Of a DNA stretch of 64,000 bases, positions 43,673-54,040 are shown in pieces (positions within the stretch are counted from its first letter, which is position 1; every line of letters begins with the position of its first letter). The notes below the pieces were generated by a model. It saw only the letters and a program-made list of their open reading frames with translations, was not told the origin of the DNA and searched no databases. This stretch comes from CAWBJP01 sp044867425 (lineage in GTDB: Bacteria; Actinomycetota; Acidimicrobiia; IMCC26256; BP-133): assembly GCA_044867425.1 (NCBI GenBank), contig JBIOUX010000203.1, forward strand, positions 11,691-75,690. Direction: 5' to 3'. The translations under genes and the position numbers were made by a program.

Positions 43673-44711
43673 GCTGTGCTCCTCTCGTCGCTCTCCGGTT
43701 CCGAGGGACGCTCGAGGATGAGCTCCCCGGTGTCGGCGTCGTAGTCGAACAGCTCCGCGTAGCGACCCCAGTCGACGGCGATGCCCACCTGCCGGCGGGC
43801 TTCCTCGGCGCCGAAGCCCCGCTGCAACAGGTCGAGGAAGAACTGCTCGTGGAGGAAGCCTCCGACGGCGGCTTCCAGCGAGCGCCGGATGCCGCCGATG
43901 AGGGGCACCCGCGCTGCGGCGTGACGGGCGAAGATCTCCTTGGAGGCCAGGATGTCGGCGGCGACGAAGGCCCGTCCGGCGTCGGTGAGCTCCAGGTCGG
44001 CCTCGTCGACCTCGGCGAAGCCGAGGAGCCGGGCGGCGTCGACGAGGGGCAGCAGGTCGTCGACCTCGAAGTTCAGCCCCTGGGCGAGGGCGGGAAGGTC
44101 CTCGCGGCCACCCACGCCGGCCAGCACCTCCAGGAGGCCGGCCAGCCCGCCGACGCTGACCGCGGGCAACGGGATGTCGGTCGGTGAGCCACCGCCCGCG
44201 GCGCGGGTGACGGGCGGCGCACCCCGCTCCTCCCGTCCGGTCATGAGGTCGTAGATGCGGTCGACGAGCGCGGCGAAAGCCGGCGCCCGCCGGTCACGGG
44301 GCCGGGGCAGGGCGACGTCGAGCTCGGCTTGGATGCGCCCCGCCGACAGGACCAGGACACGGTCGGCGAGGACGACGGCCTCCTCGATGTTGTGGGTGAC
44401 GACCAGCATGGCCCGGGTGGGGAAATCGGGCTCCGCCCACAAGGCGAGCAGCTCGTTGCGCAGGTTCTCCGCGGTGAGGACGTCCAGAGCACTGAAGGGC
44501 TCGTCCATAACGTCGACTTGCCCGAGCCCGACCGTCCCAGTAGAGCGACGCTCTCCCCCTCATCGAGGGTGAAGGTGACGTCGTCCGGGACAGCCAGTGA
44601 GCGCCCCTCGGCGGTGTCGAAGCGTTTCGTCAGGTGCTCCACGGCGATGATGGCCGGCGTTCTGCCGTCTCGGGCGGGGGGGACGGCGACGGCGGAGCTC
44701 GGCCTGGACAT
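43669..44711 (-). pseudogene. NitT/TauT-type ABC ATPase with internal deletion
   Basis: The N-terminal part is normal through Walker A (IIAVEHLTKRFDTAEGRSLA ... LLGRSGSGKSTL). The very next codons, in a shifted frame, are the Walker B aspartate region (MDEPFSALDVLTAENLR), then the switch histidine (VVTHNIEEAVVLADRV) and a C-terminal AAA-associated domain (about 44170-43690) as in nitrate/sulfonate transporter ATPases. The Q-loop and signature region, over 100 residues, is missing at about 44520. The product cannot bind and hydrolyse ATP normally. The C-terminal frame alone (from ATG 44508) could still be translated. Confidence 0.8.
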
Positions 44712-44723
44712 CGGCTCACCTCC

Positions 44724-46454
44724 TCAGAGCGAGTAGCGGGTCTCGGCCAGGCGGTAGAGGCGCCGCCAGAGCAGGCGATTGACGACCACGACGTAGGTGG
44801 CCATCACCACGACACCGGTCAGGACGCGGGGGAAGTCCCCCCTGGCGGTGGCCTCGGTGATGTACGCGCCGAGGCCCGAGGCGACCAGATGGTGCCGGCC
44901 GAAGTCGAGCACCTCGGCCACGATCGAGGCGTTCCACGCCCCCCCGGCGGCGGTGATGCCCCCCGTCACCAGGGCCGGGAACATGGCGGGCAGGATCAGC
45001 CGGCGCCAGCGCCGGATGCCCCGAACCCCCAGGTTCTCCATGGCCTCCCGCAGGTCGCTCGGGATGGCCGACGCCCCGGCGATGGCGTTGAAGAGCACGT
45101 ACCACTGGGCCCCGAGCGCCATGAGGAACACACCGCCCACGTTGAGGCCCACCCCCCAGCGGACGAAGACAATGGCGGCGAACGGGAACAGGAGGTTGGC
45201 GGGGAAGCTGGCCAGGACCTGGACCACGGGCTGGGCGTAGCGGGAGAACCGGGGACGCATGCCCACCCAGGCGCCCACCGGCACCCAGACCATGGCGGAC
45301 GCCGCCACCAGCACCACGACGCGGGCGAAGGTCAGCCCACCCAGGGCGAAGGCATGAGGGAACTCGGCCAGGCCGACCGTGTGCTGCAGATAAGCGAAGC
45401 CGCGCCATCCGCCGTAGGCGACGAAGGCCGTGACCACCAACCAGAAGGCGGCGTCGCCCGCCCGGCGCCGCCGGGGATCCACCCGCAGCGGATGCTCGCC
45501 CCGCCCGAGGGGCTGCGTGACCCGGTCGAGCAGCCGCCCCAGGGGGCCGAAGGCGCGGCCGAGGAGGCGGGGGAGGCTGGACCGGCGCAGGTGGTCGAGG
45601 ACCACGCTCTCCGGCCGCTCACCGGCTTCGGTGTCCTCGAAGCGGAAGCGCTCCGCCCACGCCACCAGCGGGCGCCAGACGACCACGTTCACACCCACGA
45701 CGACCACGATGGTGGCCCCCACCGCGGCCAGCACCGGTCCGAGCTGGCCCTGCTCGACGGCGGCGGCAACGTAGCTGCCGAGGCCAGGCAGGGCGTACTT
45801 CCTGCCCACCACGACGATGGCTTCGGAGGCGGCGAGGAAGAACCAACCGCCACCGAAGCTCATCATCCCGTTCCAGACCAGGCCGATCATCGACGAGGGC
45901 ACGTCCAGACGCCAGAACCGCTGCCACTTGGTGAGCCGCAGCATCCGGGCGGCCTCGTCGAGGTCGCGGGCCTGGACGACGAGCGAGTGGTAGAAGCAGA
46001 AGGCCAGGTTCCAGGCCTGGGCGGTGAAGATGGCGAAGATCGACGCGCACTCCAGACCCAGCGAGGAACCCGGGAACAGAGCCAGGAACCCTGTCACCGT
46101 CACCGACAGGAAGCCGAGGACGGGCACGGACTGGAGGATGTCGAGGAGGGGCACGAGGACCTTCTCCGCCCGACGGCTGCGGGCCGCCGCCACCCCGTAT
46201 CCCAGGGCGAAGACAACCGAGGCGCCCAGGGCGATGAACATGCGCAGCAGGGACCGGGCGGCGTAGTAGGGCAGGTGGGCGGGCCCGGTGGACACCTGGT
46301 CGGACGCCCGTTCGGGCAGGAAGGCCACGTCCATCGAGCGTCCGAGGCGCAGCACGGCGTAGAGCAGGGCCAGCGTCGCCACCGCCACCAGGGCGTCGAC
46401 GGGGCGGATCGGCGGCCGGCGAAGGAGCACGCCGGAGGGAAACGGGCGGGGCAC
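44724..46454 (-). CDS. NitT/TauT-type ABC permease, two permease domains fused
   Basis: The 576-aa product contains two BPD_transp_1 domains in tandem, each with the EAA-type loop (AARMLRLTKWQRFWRLDVPS about residue 175; AMENLGVRGIRRWRRLILPA about residue 475). About 12 helices are predicted. One protein would provide the whole membrane pore for an anion such as nitrate, sulfonate or bicarbonate; no binding-protein gene is nearby. It is followed after 12 nt by the damaged ATPase gene. Confidence 0.85.
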   Translation of the reverse strand: MPRPFPSGVLLRRPPIRPVDALVAVATLALLYAVLRLGRSMDVAFLPERASDQVSTGPAHLPYYAARSLLRMFIALGASVVFALGYGVAAARSRRAEKVLVPLLDILQSVPVLGFLSVTVTGFLALFPGSSLGLECASIFAIFTAQAWNLAFCFYHSLVVQARDLDEAARMLRLTKWQRFWRLDVPSSMIGLVWNGMMSFGGGWFFLAASEAIVVVGRKYALPGLGSYVAAAVEQGQLGPVLAAVGATIVVVVGVNVVVWRPLVAWAERFRFEDTEAGERPESVVLDHLRRSSLPRLLGRAFGPLGRLLDRVTQPLGRGEHPLRVDPRRRRAGDAAFWLVVTAFVAYGGWRGFAYLQHTVGLAEFPHAFALGGLTFARVVVLVAASAMVWVPVGAWVGMRPRFSRYAQPVVQVLASFPANLLFPFAAIVFVRWGVGLNVGGVFLMALGAQWYVLFNAIAGASAIPSDLREAMENLGVRGIRRWRRLILPAMFPALVTGGITAAGGAWNASIVAEVLDFGRHHLVASGLGAYITEATARGDFPRVLTGVVVMATYVVVVNRLLWRRLYRLAETRYSL

Positions 46455-46469
46455 CAGGGGACCTCGGCG

Positions 46470-47444
46470 TCACGAACCCAGGGCGGTGACGGCATCGGCG
46501 AACGTCCGGACCGGCACCACCCGCAGACCCGGGGCGGCCGCGGCTCGAGCGGCGGCGGCCTGCGACGCGGGGGCGAGGAAGACGGTGGCGCCGGCGCGTT
46601 GGGCGGCGACCACCTTCTCGGCGATGCCTCCGATCGGTCCCACGTTGCCGGCCACATCGATGGTTCCCGTCCCGGCGACGACCCGTCCCCGGGTCAGGTC
46701 GGTGGGCCCGACGAGGTCATAGACCGACAGCGCCATCATGAGGCCGGCCGAGGGACCGCCGATGTCGCCGGCGTCGACCGTGACGGGGAACGGCAAGGCG
46801 ATCTTCGGATCGAGCGTGCGGATGGCCACCCCGAGCCCGGCCCGCCCCAGGGAGCCCACCGGCTCGAGCGTCACGACGAGATTGCGGAGGGTGTGGTGTC
46901 GCTCGACCCGCAGGGTGACGCTCTGGCCGGCCGGGACCTGGGCGGAATCCGCGGCCACATCGGCGGCCAGGTGGGTGGCCCGGCCGTCGACGGCGGTAAT
47001 CACGTCACCGGCTTCGAGGACCCCGTCGGATGGCCCGCCCGGGATCACCGCCGCCACGTCGACGCCCCCGCCGGTCACCCGGACGGGGAGGCCGGCGGCC
47101 CGCAGCGCCACCGCCGCCGCCTGCCGGGCGCTCTCGTCGAAGACGCCACGCTCGGCCCGCTGGAAGGTGCGGGGGTCGACCCCCGGCGGGATGACCTCCT
47201 GACGCGGCACCAGTTCGTGGTGGGGCGTGACCAGCGCCTGGAGCAGGCCGGCGGCGCTGGGCTGGGACACGTCGACGGTGAGCAGGAGAAGCCGGCCCTT
47301 CACGGCCCGGGTGGGGTGATCGACCCGGACCACCGGAGGAACGTCCACCGCCGGCCCGGGACTGAGCTCCACGACGGGCAACGGGACCACCAGCGCGGCG
47401 GCGGTGAGGATCGCCAGACCGGACAACAAGATCGCCTTCCTCAC
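46470..47444 (-). CDS. PDZ - Lon-type (S16) membrane-anchored serine protease, YlbL family
   Basis: 324 aa: an N-terminal membrane helix (residues 5-27), a PDZ domain (about 120-200, VAAVIPGGPSDGVLEAGDVI) and a Lon-like proteolytic domain with the Ser-Lys dyad Ser232 (GGPSAGLMMAL) and Lys277 (GGIAEKVVAAQ). It lacks an ATPase domain, as in the YlbL group, and probably degrades extracytoplasmic proteins at the membrane. Its start overlaps the stop of the site-2 protease gene by 4 nt, so the two proteases are coupled. Confidence 0.88.
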   Translation of the reverse strand: MRKAILLSGLAILTAAALVVPLPVVELSPGPAVDVPPVVRVDHPTRAVKGRLLLLTVDVSQPSAAGLLQALVTPHHELVPRQEVIPPGVDPRTFQRAERGVFDESARQAAAVALRAAGLPVRVTGGGVDVAAVIPGGPSDGVLEAGDVITAVDGRATHLAADVAADSAQVPAGQSVTLRVERHHTLRNLVVTLEPVGSLGRAGLGVAIRTLDPKIALPFPVTVDAGDIGGPSAGLMMALSVYDLVGPTDLTRGRVVAGTGTIDVAGNVGPIGGIAEKVVAAQRAGATVFLAPASQAAAARAAAAPGLRVVPVRTFADAVTALGS

Positions 47445-48583
47445 TGGAGGACCCCCACTCCGGATCCTGCGCCGTGGAGGAGTCGCAGGCGCTGGACCGC
47501 TCCGGCCAGTTGGCGGGCGGTGACCAGCGCCACCACGGTGTCGCCCTCGGTGATGGCGACGAGGCCGCTCCCGTCCAGGGCGGTCAGCACGGCGGAGGCG
47601 CGGTCGTCGGCCGCCACCCGGGGAATGCCGTCGATCGGGCGCATGACGTCGCCCGCCGTTGTCTCGAACCGCCGCTCGGGTGCAATCCGGGAGATGTCGT
47701 CGACGTGGACGATCCCCACCGTGCGGCCGTCCTCGTCGACGGGGACGGCATCCAGGTGGTGCCGGCGCAACTGGGCCTGGGTGATCCAGCCCAGCGAGGT
47801 GCCGGTTTCGACGGCTTCGGCCTCCTCGAACGCCAGCGCGTCAGCCCGACGGCCGGACAGCACGGCTTCCAGCTCCAGTCGGGACTGCTCGGCAAGGGCG
47901 GCCCGGAGCAGGAACCAGCCCACCAGGACGAGCCACAGCCCGGCGATGAAGCCGCCGCGGACGAGGAACGTCCCGAACAGGCCGGCGGTGACCAGCAGGG
48001 TGCCGGCGGCTCGCCCGGCCCAGGCCGCCACCCGACCCGCCTTGAGGCGGTCACCGGTGATCCGCCACACGACGGCGGCGAGGATCCGCCCGCCATCGAG
48101 GGGGGCGGCCGGTACCAGGTTGAACAGCGCCAGGCCCAGGTTGATCCAGGCCACGACCCCCGAGACCTCGGCCACCTCCGTCAGGCCGAGCCGCCCACTG
48201 GCGAAGGCCAGGAGGCCCAGCGCCGCGGCCAGCACGAGGGTGGTGTAGGGCCCGACGGCGATGTAGGCGAGCTCGTCTCCCGGACGACGGGCGTCCGACG
48301 CGATCTCGGTGGTGCCCCCGAAGAGATGCAGGGTGATCCCTCGCACCTGTAGCCCCCGCTGGCGGGCCTCCAGGGCGTGGGCCAACTCGTGGGCCAGCAC
48401 CGACGAGAAGAACAGTCCGGCGGCGACGACGGCCATGACCAACGCCGCCCCCACACTGTGGTGGCGGCCTCCACCCGTGAACCGCGCCCAGAAGCTCCAC
48501 ACCACCAGGAAGGCCACCAGGAGCCAGGACTCGTCGACCCGGAGCTCGACCCCCATGACCCTGCGCATGATCGTTCTTCTCAT
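47441..48583 (-). CDS. Site-2 protease (M50 zinc metalloprotease) with CBS domains
   Basis: About 380 aa from the ATG at MRRTIMRRVMGVEL. The zinc motif HELAH (residues 65-69) lies in the second helix and the third metal ligand in NLVPAAPLDGGRIL. A C-terminal pair of CBS modules (about 215-375) may sense adenylates. Proteins of this class cut transmembrane regulators inside the membrane. Translational coupling with the PDZ-S16 protease suggests sequential cleavage. The repeat-rich region upstream (48594-48622) separates it from a divergent transporter operon. Confidence 0.88.
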   Translation of the reverse strand: MRRTIMRRVMGVELRVDESWLLVAFLVVWSFWARFTGGGRHHSVGAALVMAVVAAGLFFSSVLAHELAHALEARQRGLQVRGITLHLFGGTTEIASDARRPGDELAYIAVGPYTTLVLAAALGLLAFASGRLGLTEVAEVSGVVAWINLGLALFNLVPAAPLDGGRILAAVVWRITGDRLKAGRVAAWAGRAAGTLLVTAGLFGTFLVRGGFIAGLWLVLVGWFLLRAALAEQSRLELEAVLSGRRADALAFEEAEAVETGTSLGWITQAQLRRHHLDAVPVDEDGRTVGIVHVDDISRIAPERRFETTAGDVMRPIDGIPRVAADDRASAVLTALDGSGLVAITEGDTVVALVTARQLAGAVQRLRLLHGAGSGVGVLQ

Positions 48584-48593
48584 GGTCACGTTC

Positions 48594-48622
48594 TCTACCT
48601 GGGTAGATGAGAGGTAGATGAG
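48594..48622. promoter_or_regulatory. Operator-like repeats in divergent intergenic region
   Basis: A palindrome TCTACC-TG-GGTAGA (48594-48607) overlaps a direct repeat GGTAGATGAG at 48602-48611 and 48613-48622, 11 bp apart. It sits just upstream of the M50 protease start and about 60 nt before the amino acid binding-protein gene, suited to joint control of both. Confidence 0.5.
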
Positions 48623-48683
48623 CGGTTTCGCTCCTCCGGGCAACTCATCTGGATCTCATGCCGGCGTCCGTAGGTTGCCGGTC

Positions 48684-49532
48684 ATGAGCATGCGGCGGTC
48701 CGGGCTGGCGCTTTCGCTCGTCTGCCTCCTGGTCGGGGCCGGCTGCGGGCACGGCGCCAAGCCGGCGGTGGCGCGCGGGAGTACCTCGGGCTCCCGTGAG
48801 CTCGTCGTCGGGTCCGACGTCTCCTACGCCCCGATCGAGTTTTTCCGGGAGGGGACCCAGCAGGTCGAGGGCCTGGACTATGAGCTGGCCCAGGCGATCG
48901 GAGCCAAGCTGGGCCGGCAGGTCCGGTTCGTCAACTCGACCTTCGACGGGTTGATCCCCGCCCTCCGGTCCCGGCGCTTCGACATCGTGATGTCGGCCAT
49001 GTCCGACACCAGGGAACGCCAGGGGGCGGGGGTCGACTTCGTCGACTACTTCAACGCCGGCACGGCCATCCTCGTCCGCCGGGGAAACCCCAACGGCATC
49101 CACGCCCTCGACAACCTCTGTGGCCAGACGGTCGGTCTCCAGCGGGGGACGACCCAGGAGAAACTCGCCCGCGGGGAGGAGCGGCGCTGCCGGGAGAGCG
49201 GCCACCCGCTGACCGTCCTCGCCTTCGACAAGGACACCGATGCCCTGCAGGCCCTCAAGACGGGCCGCTCCGCCGCCGACCTCAACGATTTTCCCGTCGC
49301 CGCCTACAACGCCCTGACCTCCGGAGGCGGCCGGGACTTCGAGGTGGTGGGCGGCCAGTTCCAGGTCGCTCCCTACGGGATCGCCGTCCCCAAAGACGAT
49401 CCCCGGCTGCGCGACGCCATCCGGGGGGCGCTGCGGTCGGTCATCGCCGACGGCACCTACGGGCGGATCCTGGGGCACTGGAACGTCCGCCCCGGGGCAA
49501 TCGACACGGTGACCGTGAACGGCGGCCGCTGA
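48684..49532 (+). CDS. Polar amino acid ABC transporter binding lipoprotein
   Basis: 282 aa from the ATG at MSMRRSGLALSL, with lipobox LVGAGC. It has the bacterial extracellular solute-binding family 3 fold (ELVVGSDVSYAPIEFF ... GLDYELAQAIGAKLGRQVRF ... FDGLIPALRSRRFDIVMSAM). It delivers a polar amino acid such as glutamine, histidine or arginine to the permease encoded 8 nt downstream. Confidence 0.88.
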   Translation: MSMRRSGLALSLVCLLVGAGCGHGAKPAVARGSTSGSRELVVGSDVSYAPIEFFREGTQQVEGLDYELAQAIGAKLGRQVRFVNSTFDGLIPALRSRRFDIVMSAMSDTRERQGAGVDFVDYFNAGTAILVRRGNPNGIHALDNLCGQTVGLQRGTTQEKLARGEERRCRESGHPLTVLAFDKDTDALQALKTGRSAADLNDFPVAAYNALTSGGGRDFEVVGGQFQVAPYGIAVPKDDPRLRDAIRGALRSVIADGTYGRILGHWNVRPGAIDTVTVNGGR

Positions 49533-49540
49533 CGGACAGC

Positions 49541-50398
49541 TTGGATCGTCTGCGGGCTCCACCTGAAGTCGCCCCGGCCCGGCCCGTCCACCACCGGGGC
49601 GTCTGGGCGGCGGCGGTCGTCCTCGTGGCCGGGGCCGGCTGGCTGGCGGCCTCGACGGTCCGGGCCCGGGTGGTCGACCTCGCCGTCGTCCGCCGCTTCC
49701 TGTTCAACCCCACCATCCTCCAGGGGCTGCGCAACACCGTGGTCGTCTCCGTCGCGGCCCAGGCCATGGGCATCGCCCTCGGGCTGATGCTGGCGGTGCT
49801 CGTCCTGTCGAAGAACCCGGTCCTGTCGGTGGCGAGCCGGCTCTACGTCTGGTTCTTCCGGGGGACGCCGGTCCTGGTCCAGCTCATCTTCTGGTTCAAT
49901 GCCGTGCCGGCCGTCTTCCGCCACCTCACCGTCGGCCTGCCCTTCACCCACGTCGTCCTCTACCGGGCACCGATGGTGGACGTCATGACCCCCTTGGTGG
50001 CCGCCCTCCTCGGCCTCGGCCTCAACGAGGGCGCCTACATGGCCGAGATCGTGCGGGCGGGGATCGTCTCGGTCGATGGGGGCCAGACGGACGCGGCTCT
50101 CTCCCTGGGGATGACCCGCGCCCTCACGATGCGCCGCATCGTTCTCCCCCAGGCCATGCGGGTCATCGTCCCGCCGACGGGCAACGAGCTCATCTCCATG
50201 CTGAAGACGTCGTCGCTGGCGTCGGTGGTCCTCTACGGCGAGCTGCTCCGCCGGGCGCAGGACATCTACTCGACCAACCTGGCCGTGCTCGAGCTGCTCG
50301 TCGTGGCCAGCATCTGGTACCTGGTCCTCACCACCCTGGCCACCATCGGACAGCAGCGCCTGGAGCGCCGCTTCTCCCGGGGCTGGGACGACCGGTGA
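49541..50398 (+). CDS. Polar amino acid ABC transporter permease (HisM/GlnP family)
   Basis: 285 aa from TTG. About five helices and the signature loop ALSLGMTRALTMRRIVLPQA; the ILQGLRNTVVVSVAAQ start of the membrane domain is typical. It is probably a homodimeric pore. The stop overlaps the ATPase start (GTGA). Confidence 0.88.
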   Translation: MDRLRAPPEVAPARPVHHRGVWAAAVVLVAGAGWLAASTVRARVVDLAVVRRFLFNPTILQGLRNTVVVSVAAQAMGIALGLMLAVLVLSKNPVLSVASRLYVWFFRGTPVLVQLIFWFNAVPAVFRHLTVGLPFTHVVLYRAPMVDVMTPLVAALLGLGLNEGAYMAEIVRAGIVSVDGGQTDAALSLGMTRALTMRRIVLPQAMRVIVPPTGNELISMLKTSSLASVVLYGELLRRAQDIYSTNLAVLELLVVASIWYLVLTTLATIGQQRLERRFSRGWDDR

Positions 50399-51156
50399 AT
50401 GACGCCGTCCGGGTCGAGGGTGTGCACAAGTGCTTCGGCCGGCTCGAGGCGCTGCGAGGCGTCGACCTCGCCGTGGGCCGAGGCGAGGTCCTGGTGCTCA
50501 TCGGGCCCTCGGGGTCGGGGAAGTCCACGCTGCTGCGCTGCATCAACCACCTGGAGAAGATCGACGCCGGGCGGATCTACGTGGACGGTGAGCTGGTCGG
50601 CTACCGGGAGGTGGGCGGGAAGCTCCACGAGCTCACGGAGCGGGAGGTGGCCCGGCGGCGGGCCCTGGTGGGCATGGTATTCCAGCGTTTCAACCTGTTC
50701 CCCCACCTGACGGTCCTCGGCAACATCGTCGAGGCGCCGGTGCGGGTGCGGCGCCTTGCTCCCGGAGAAGCGGAGGCCCGGGCCCACCGGCTGCTCCAGC
50801 GCGTCGGCCTCGATGACCGGGCCGGCGCCTACCCGGTGCAGCTCTCCGGCGGGCAGCAGCAGCGGGTGGCCATCGCCCGGGCCCTGGCCATGGATCCCAG
50901 GGTCATGCTCTTCGACGAGCCGACCAGCGCGCTCGACCCCGAACTGGTGGGCGAGGTCCTCGACGTCATGCGCCAGCTGGCCGGGGAGGGCACGACCATG
51001 ATCGTCGTGACCCACGAGATGGGCTTCGCCCGGGAGGTCGCCGACACGGTGGCGTTCATGGAAAACGGAATGATCGTGGAGCACGGCGAAGCGACGGCCG
51101 TGCTCAGCTCGCCCCGCCACGAACGCACCCGGGCGTTCCTGTCCCGGGTCCTCTGA
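50395..51156 (+). CDS. Polar amino acid ABC transporter ATPase (GlnQ/HisP family)
   Basis: 253 aa with Walker A GPSGSGKST, signature LSGGQQQRVAIARALAM, Walker B VMLFDEPTSALDPE and switch MIVVTHEMGFAREV. A short insertion after Walker A (residues 60-85, DGELVGYREVGGKLHEL) is seen in GlnQ-like proteins. It is the third gene of the sbp-permease-ATPase operon. Confidence 0.92.
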   Translation: MNDAVRVEGVHKCFGRLEALRGVDLAVGRGEVLVLIGPSGSGKSTLLRCINHLEKIDAGRIYVDGELVGYREVGGKLHELTEREVARRRALVGMVFQRFNLFPHLTVLGNIVEAPVRVRRLAPGEAEARAHRLLQRVGLDDRAGAYPVQLSGGQQQRVAIARALAMDPRVMLFDEPTSALDPELVGEVLDVMRQLAGEGTTMIVVTHEMGFAREVADTVAFMENGMIVEHGEATAVLSSPRHERTRAFLSRVL

Positions 51157-51277
51157 AGCTCATCGAGCGCAGGGTCGTTGCGCCACCTGAGGATTCTTCG
51201 CGAAGTGCTGCGTCGGCTGAGAGACCGCCCTCCGTACGGTCGAATCGACACCAAAGCGACACCACAGGAGGTGCGAC

Positions 51278-51589
51278 ATGCGCAAGATCATCACGCTGGT
51301 GATGGGTGCTCTCATGGTCATCGGTCTGGCCACACCGGCGTTCGCCGACGAAGGCCGCTCCACCGACCGCGACCGTCACCCCAGCCACGAAAGCTGGCGC
51401 GGCCACGACCGTGACGACGGGCGGCACCACGACCGTGACGACTGGCGGCACCACGACCGTGACGACGGGCGGCGCCACGACCGTGACGAGCGGGGGCGAT
51501 CCGACCGTGACGACTGCTGGCGCTTCAACCGTGAGGACTGGCGTTGGCCCCCCTGCCGTTGGCGCGACAGCGACCGCGACGCCAGTTGA
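51278..51589 (+). CDS. Small secreted His/Asp/Arg-rich repeat protein
   Basis: 103 aa with a strong ribosome site (CAGGAGGTG) and a clear signal peptide (MRKIITLVMGALMVIGLATPAFA). The mature part is built mainly from an eight-residue repeat, (H/G)HDRDDGR, about five copies encoded by 24-bp DNA repeats, and ends with two Cys and several Trp. Dense His and Asp side chains could bind Cu, Ni, Zn or Ca. No family is recognised. It sits between the amino acid transporter and an HtrA-like gene. Confidence 0.75.
   Translation: MRKIITLVMGALMVIGLATPAFADEGRSTDRDRHPSHESWRGHDRDDGRHHDRDDWRHHDRDDGRRHDRDERGRSDRDDCWRFNREDWRWPPCRWRDSDRDAS
51401..51520 (+). repeat. 24-bp tandem repeat, five copies, in coding sequence
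   Basis: Units start at 51401, 51425, 51449, 51473 and 51497. All share a CACGACCGTGACGA-type core, with the first three nearly identical and the last two diverging. The unit length is a multiple of three, so copy number can change without a frameshift. Confidence 0.85.
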
Positions 51590-51607
51590 CGTCGCTCTCG
51601 GCCCACC

Positions 51608-52698
51608 ATGTTCCTGAGATTCGACCCCCGCCACCGGCGTCGCCGGTTTCTCCTGCTCGCCGCACTGCTCGTCGCCACCCTCGCCGGGGTGGGAGGGTAC
51701 GCCCTCCGGGGCACGGCCAACCGGGCCGGCGCGCTGACCGCCGTCGTCGTTCCCCCCGCCGCTCCTTCCACCGCCGGCGCCGGGGGTGGCGGGGTGGCGC
51801 GCGCCCTTCAGGACGCCTATGTGAGCGTGCTCGAGCGCGTCCGTCCTTCCGTGGTGGAGATCTCCACCGACGCCGGTCTCGGCTCCGGCGTCGTCTACGA
51901 GGACAAGGGCCACATCGTGACCAATGCCCATGTCGTGGGGACGCCCGCCGCCTCCGGGTGACGCTCGCCGAGGGCCGTACGGTCGACGCCACCCTCGTCG
52001 GCACCTATCCGCCTGACGATCTGGCCGTGGTGGCGGTGGGCGGCCACGGGCACCCCACCCCGGCCCGGTTCGCCGACTCGTCGAAGGTCAGGGTGGGTGA
52101 CATCACCCTCGCCATCGGCAACCCGCTGGGCCTGGCCAGCTCGGTCACCGACGGCATCGTCAGCTTCAACGGGCGCACCGTCAGCGAGGGGGACGGCGTC
52201 GTGCTGCCGTCGACCATCCAGACGAGCGCCCCCATCAACCCCGGCAACAGCGGCGGCGCTCTCGTCGACCTCGACGGCGACGTCATCGGCATTCCCACCC
52301 TGGCCGCCGCCGATGCACAGTTCGGGGGGGCCGCCCCCGGCATCGGCTTCGCCATCCCGTCCAACACCGTCAAGCGCATTGCCGATCAGCTCGTCGCAAC
52401 CGGGATGGTGAGGAGCTCCGGACGGGCGGCGCTGGGCATCTCGGCCACTACCGCCCGCACCCCCTTCGGCCGGCCGGTCGGGGTCCTCGTCCGGGCGGTC
52501 GAGGCCCAGGGGGCGGCCGCCGCCGCCGGTCTTCTGCCCGGCGACATCATCACCGCCGTCGACGGCCACCCCACCCCCGACCAGGCCACGCTGCAGGAGA
52601 TCCTGGCCGGCCTGGAGCCTGGTGCCGGCGCGACCGTCGACGTCCTGCGCGCCGGCCAAGGCACCCGGTCGGTCCCCGTCACCCTGGGCACCCTGTGA
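51608..52698 (+). pseudogene. HtrA/DegP-type serine protease with one frameshift
   Basis: Reading starts at MFLRFDPRHRRRRFLLL with a membrane anchor (residues 13-33) and enters the trypsin-like domain through the catalytic His (NAHVVG, His108). At 51937-51940 a run of four G, where five would keep frame, shifts reading to a stop at 51961. The other frame continues seamlessly (DARRLRVTLAEGRTVDATL) with Asp in DDLAVVAV, the catalytic Ser in NPGNSGGAL and a C-terminal PDZ domain (SGRAALGISATT ... LPGDIITAVDG). All catalytic residues exist, so this is either a recent mutation or a sequence error at the G run. Confidence 0.85.
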
Positions 52699-52726
52699 CG
52701 CCCAGGGAGACGACGCCGGCGCTGGA

Positions 52727-53521
<795 letters not shown>

Positions 53522-54040
53522 CCTGCTCCCGCCGGGGTGGCGGGTGCTGCCCCGGCGGGTGTTGGCCTTGTCCCGCGTCGAGTTGCGCCGGCGCCACCGC
53601 CCTCGTCCTCCTCGGCGCCGCCTTCTTCTCGTGCCTGTCGATGGTCATCGCCGGCATCTCCTGTCCCGGGAACGCCTAATGGGCATCGGCCAGGCCATCA
53701 CGATGCCCCTGTTCTTCGGCTCCAACGCCCTGTACCCGGTGCAGCTCATGCCGGGCTGGCTCCAGGTCGTCAGCCGAATCAACCCCTTGAGCTACGAGGT
53801 CGATGGCCTGCGCGGCCTGCTCATCGGCACCCACGCCGCCCTCGCCGTCGACTTCGCCGTCCTCGTCTCCGCGATGGCCGGCGGTGTGGTGGCCGCTTCC
53901 GCCCTCCTGGGCCGGCTGGCCCGCGGATGAGGGAGTTCCCACTCGACCACGTAGTGGAGGTTGCTCGGCGACTCCATGCCGCGAGCCTGCGACCAGTCGG
54001 ATGAAGCGATCATGACAACGGCGCGCCGGCGTCCCGCGAG

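Noticed and set aside
44634..48248. A 1204-codon open frame on the plus strand opposite the ABC permease, PDZ-S16 and M50 genes
   Set aside because: It is antisense to three well-recognised genes, is extremely rich in His, Gly, Asp and Gln with no domain, and is the usual product of GC-rich third codon positions.
51401..51520. Tandem 24-bp repeats considered as a CRISPR array
   Set aside because: There are no unique spacers, the units are contiguous, multiples of three and translated within a signal-peptide protein; no cas genes are present.
53931..54040. Possible small gene after the broken ABC-2 permease
   Set aside because: Short frames on both strands lack start signals and continue as shadows of neighbouring genes.
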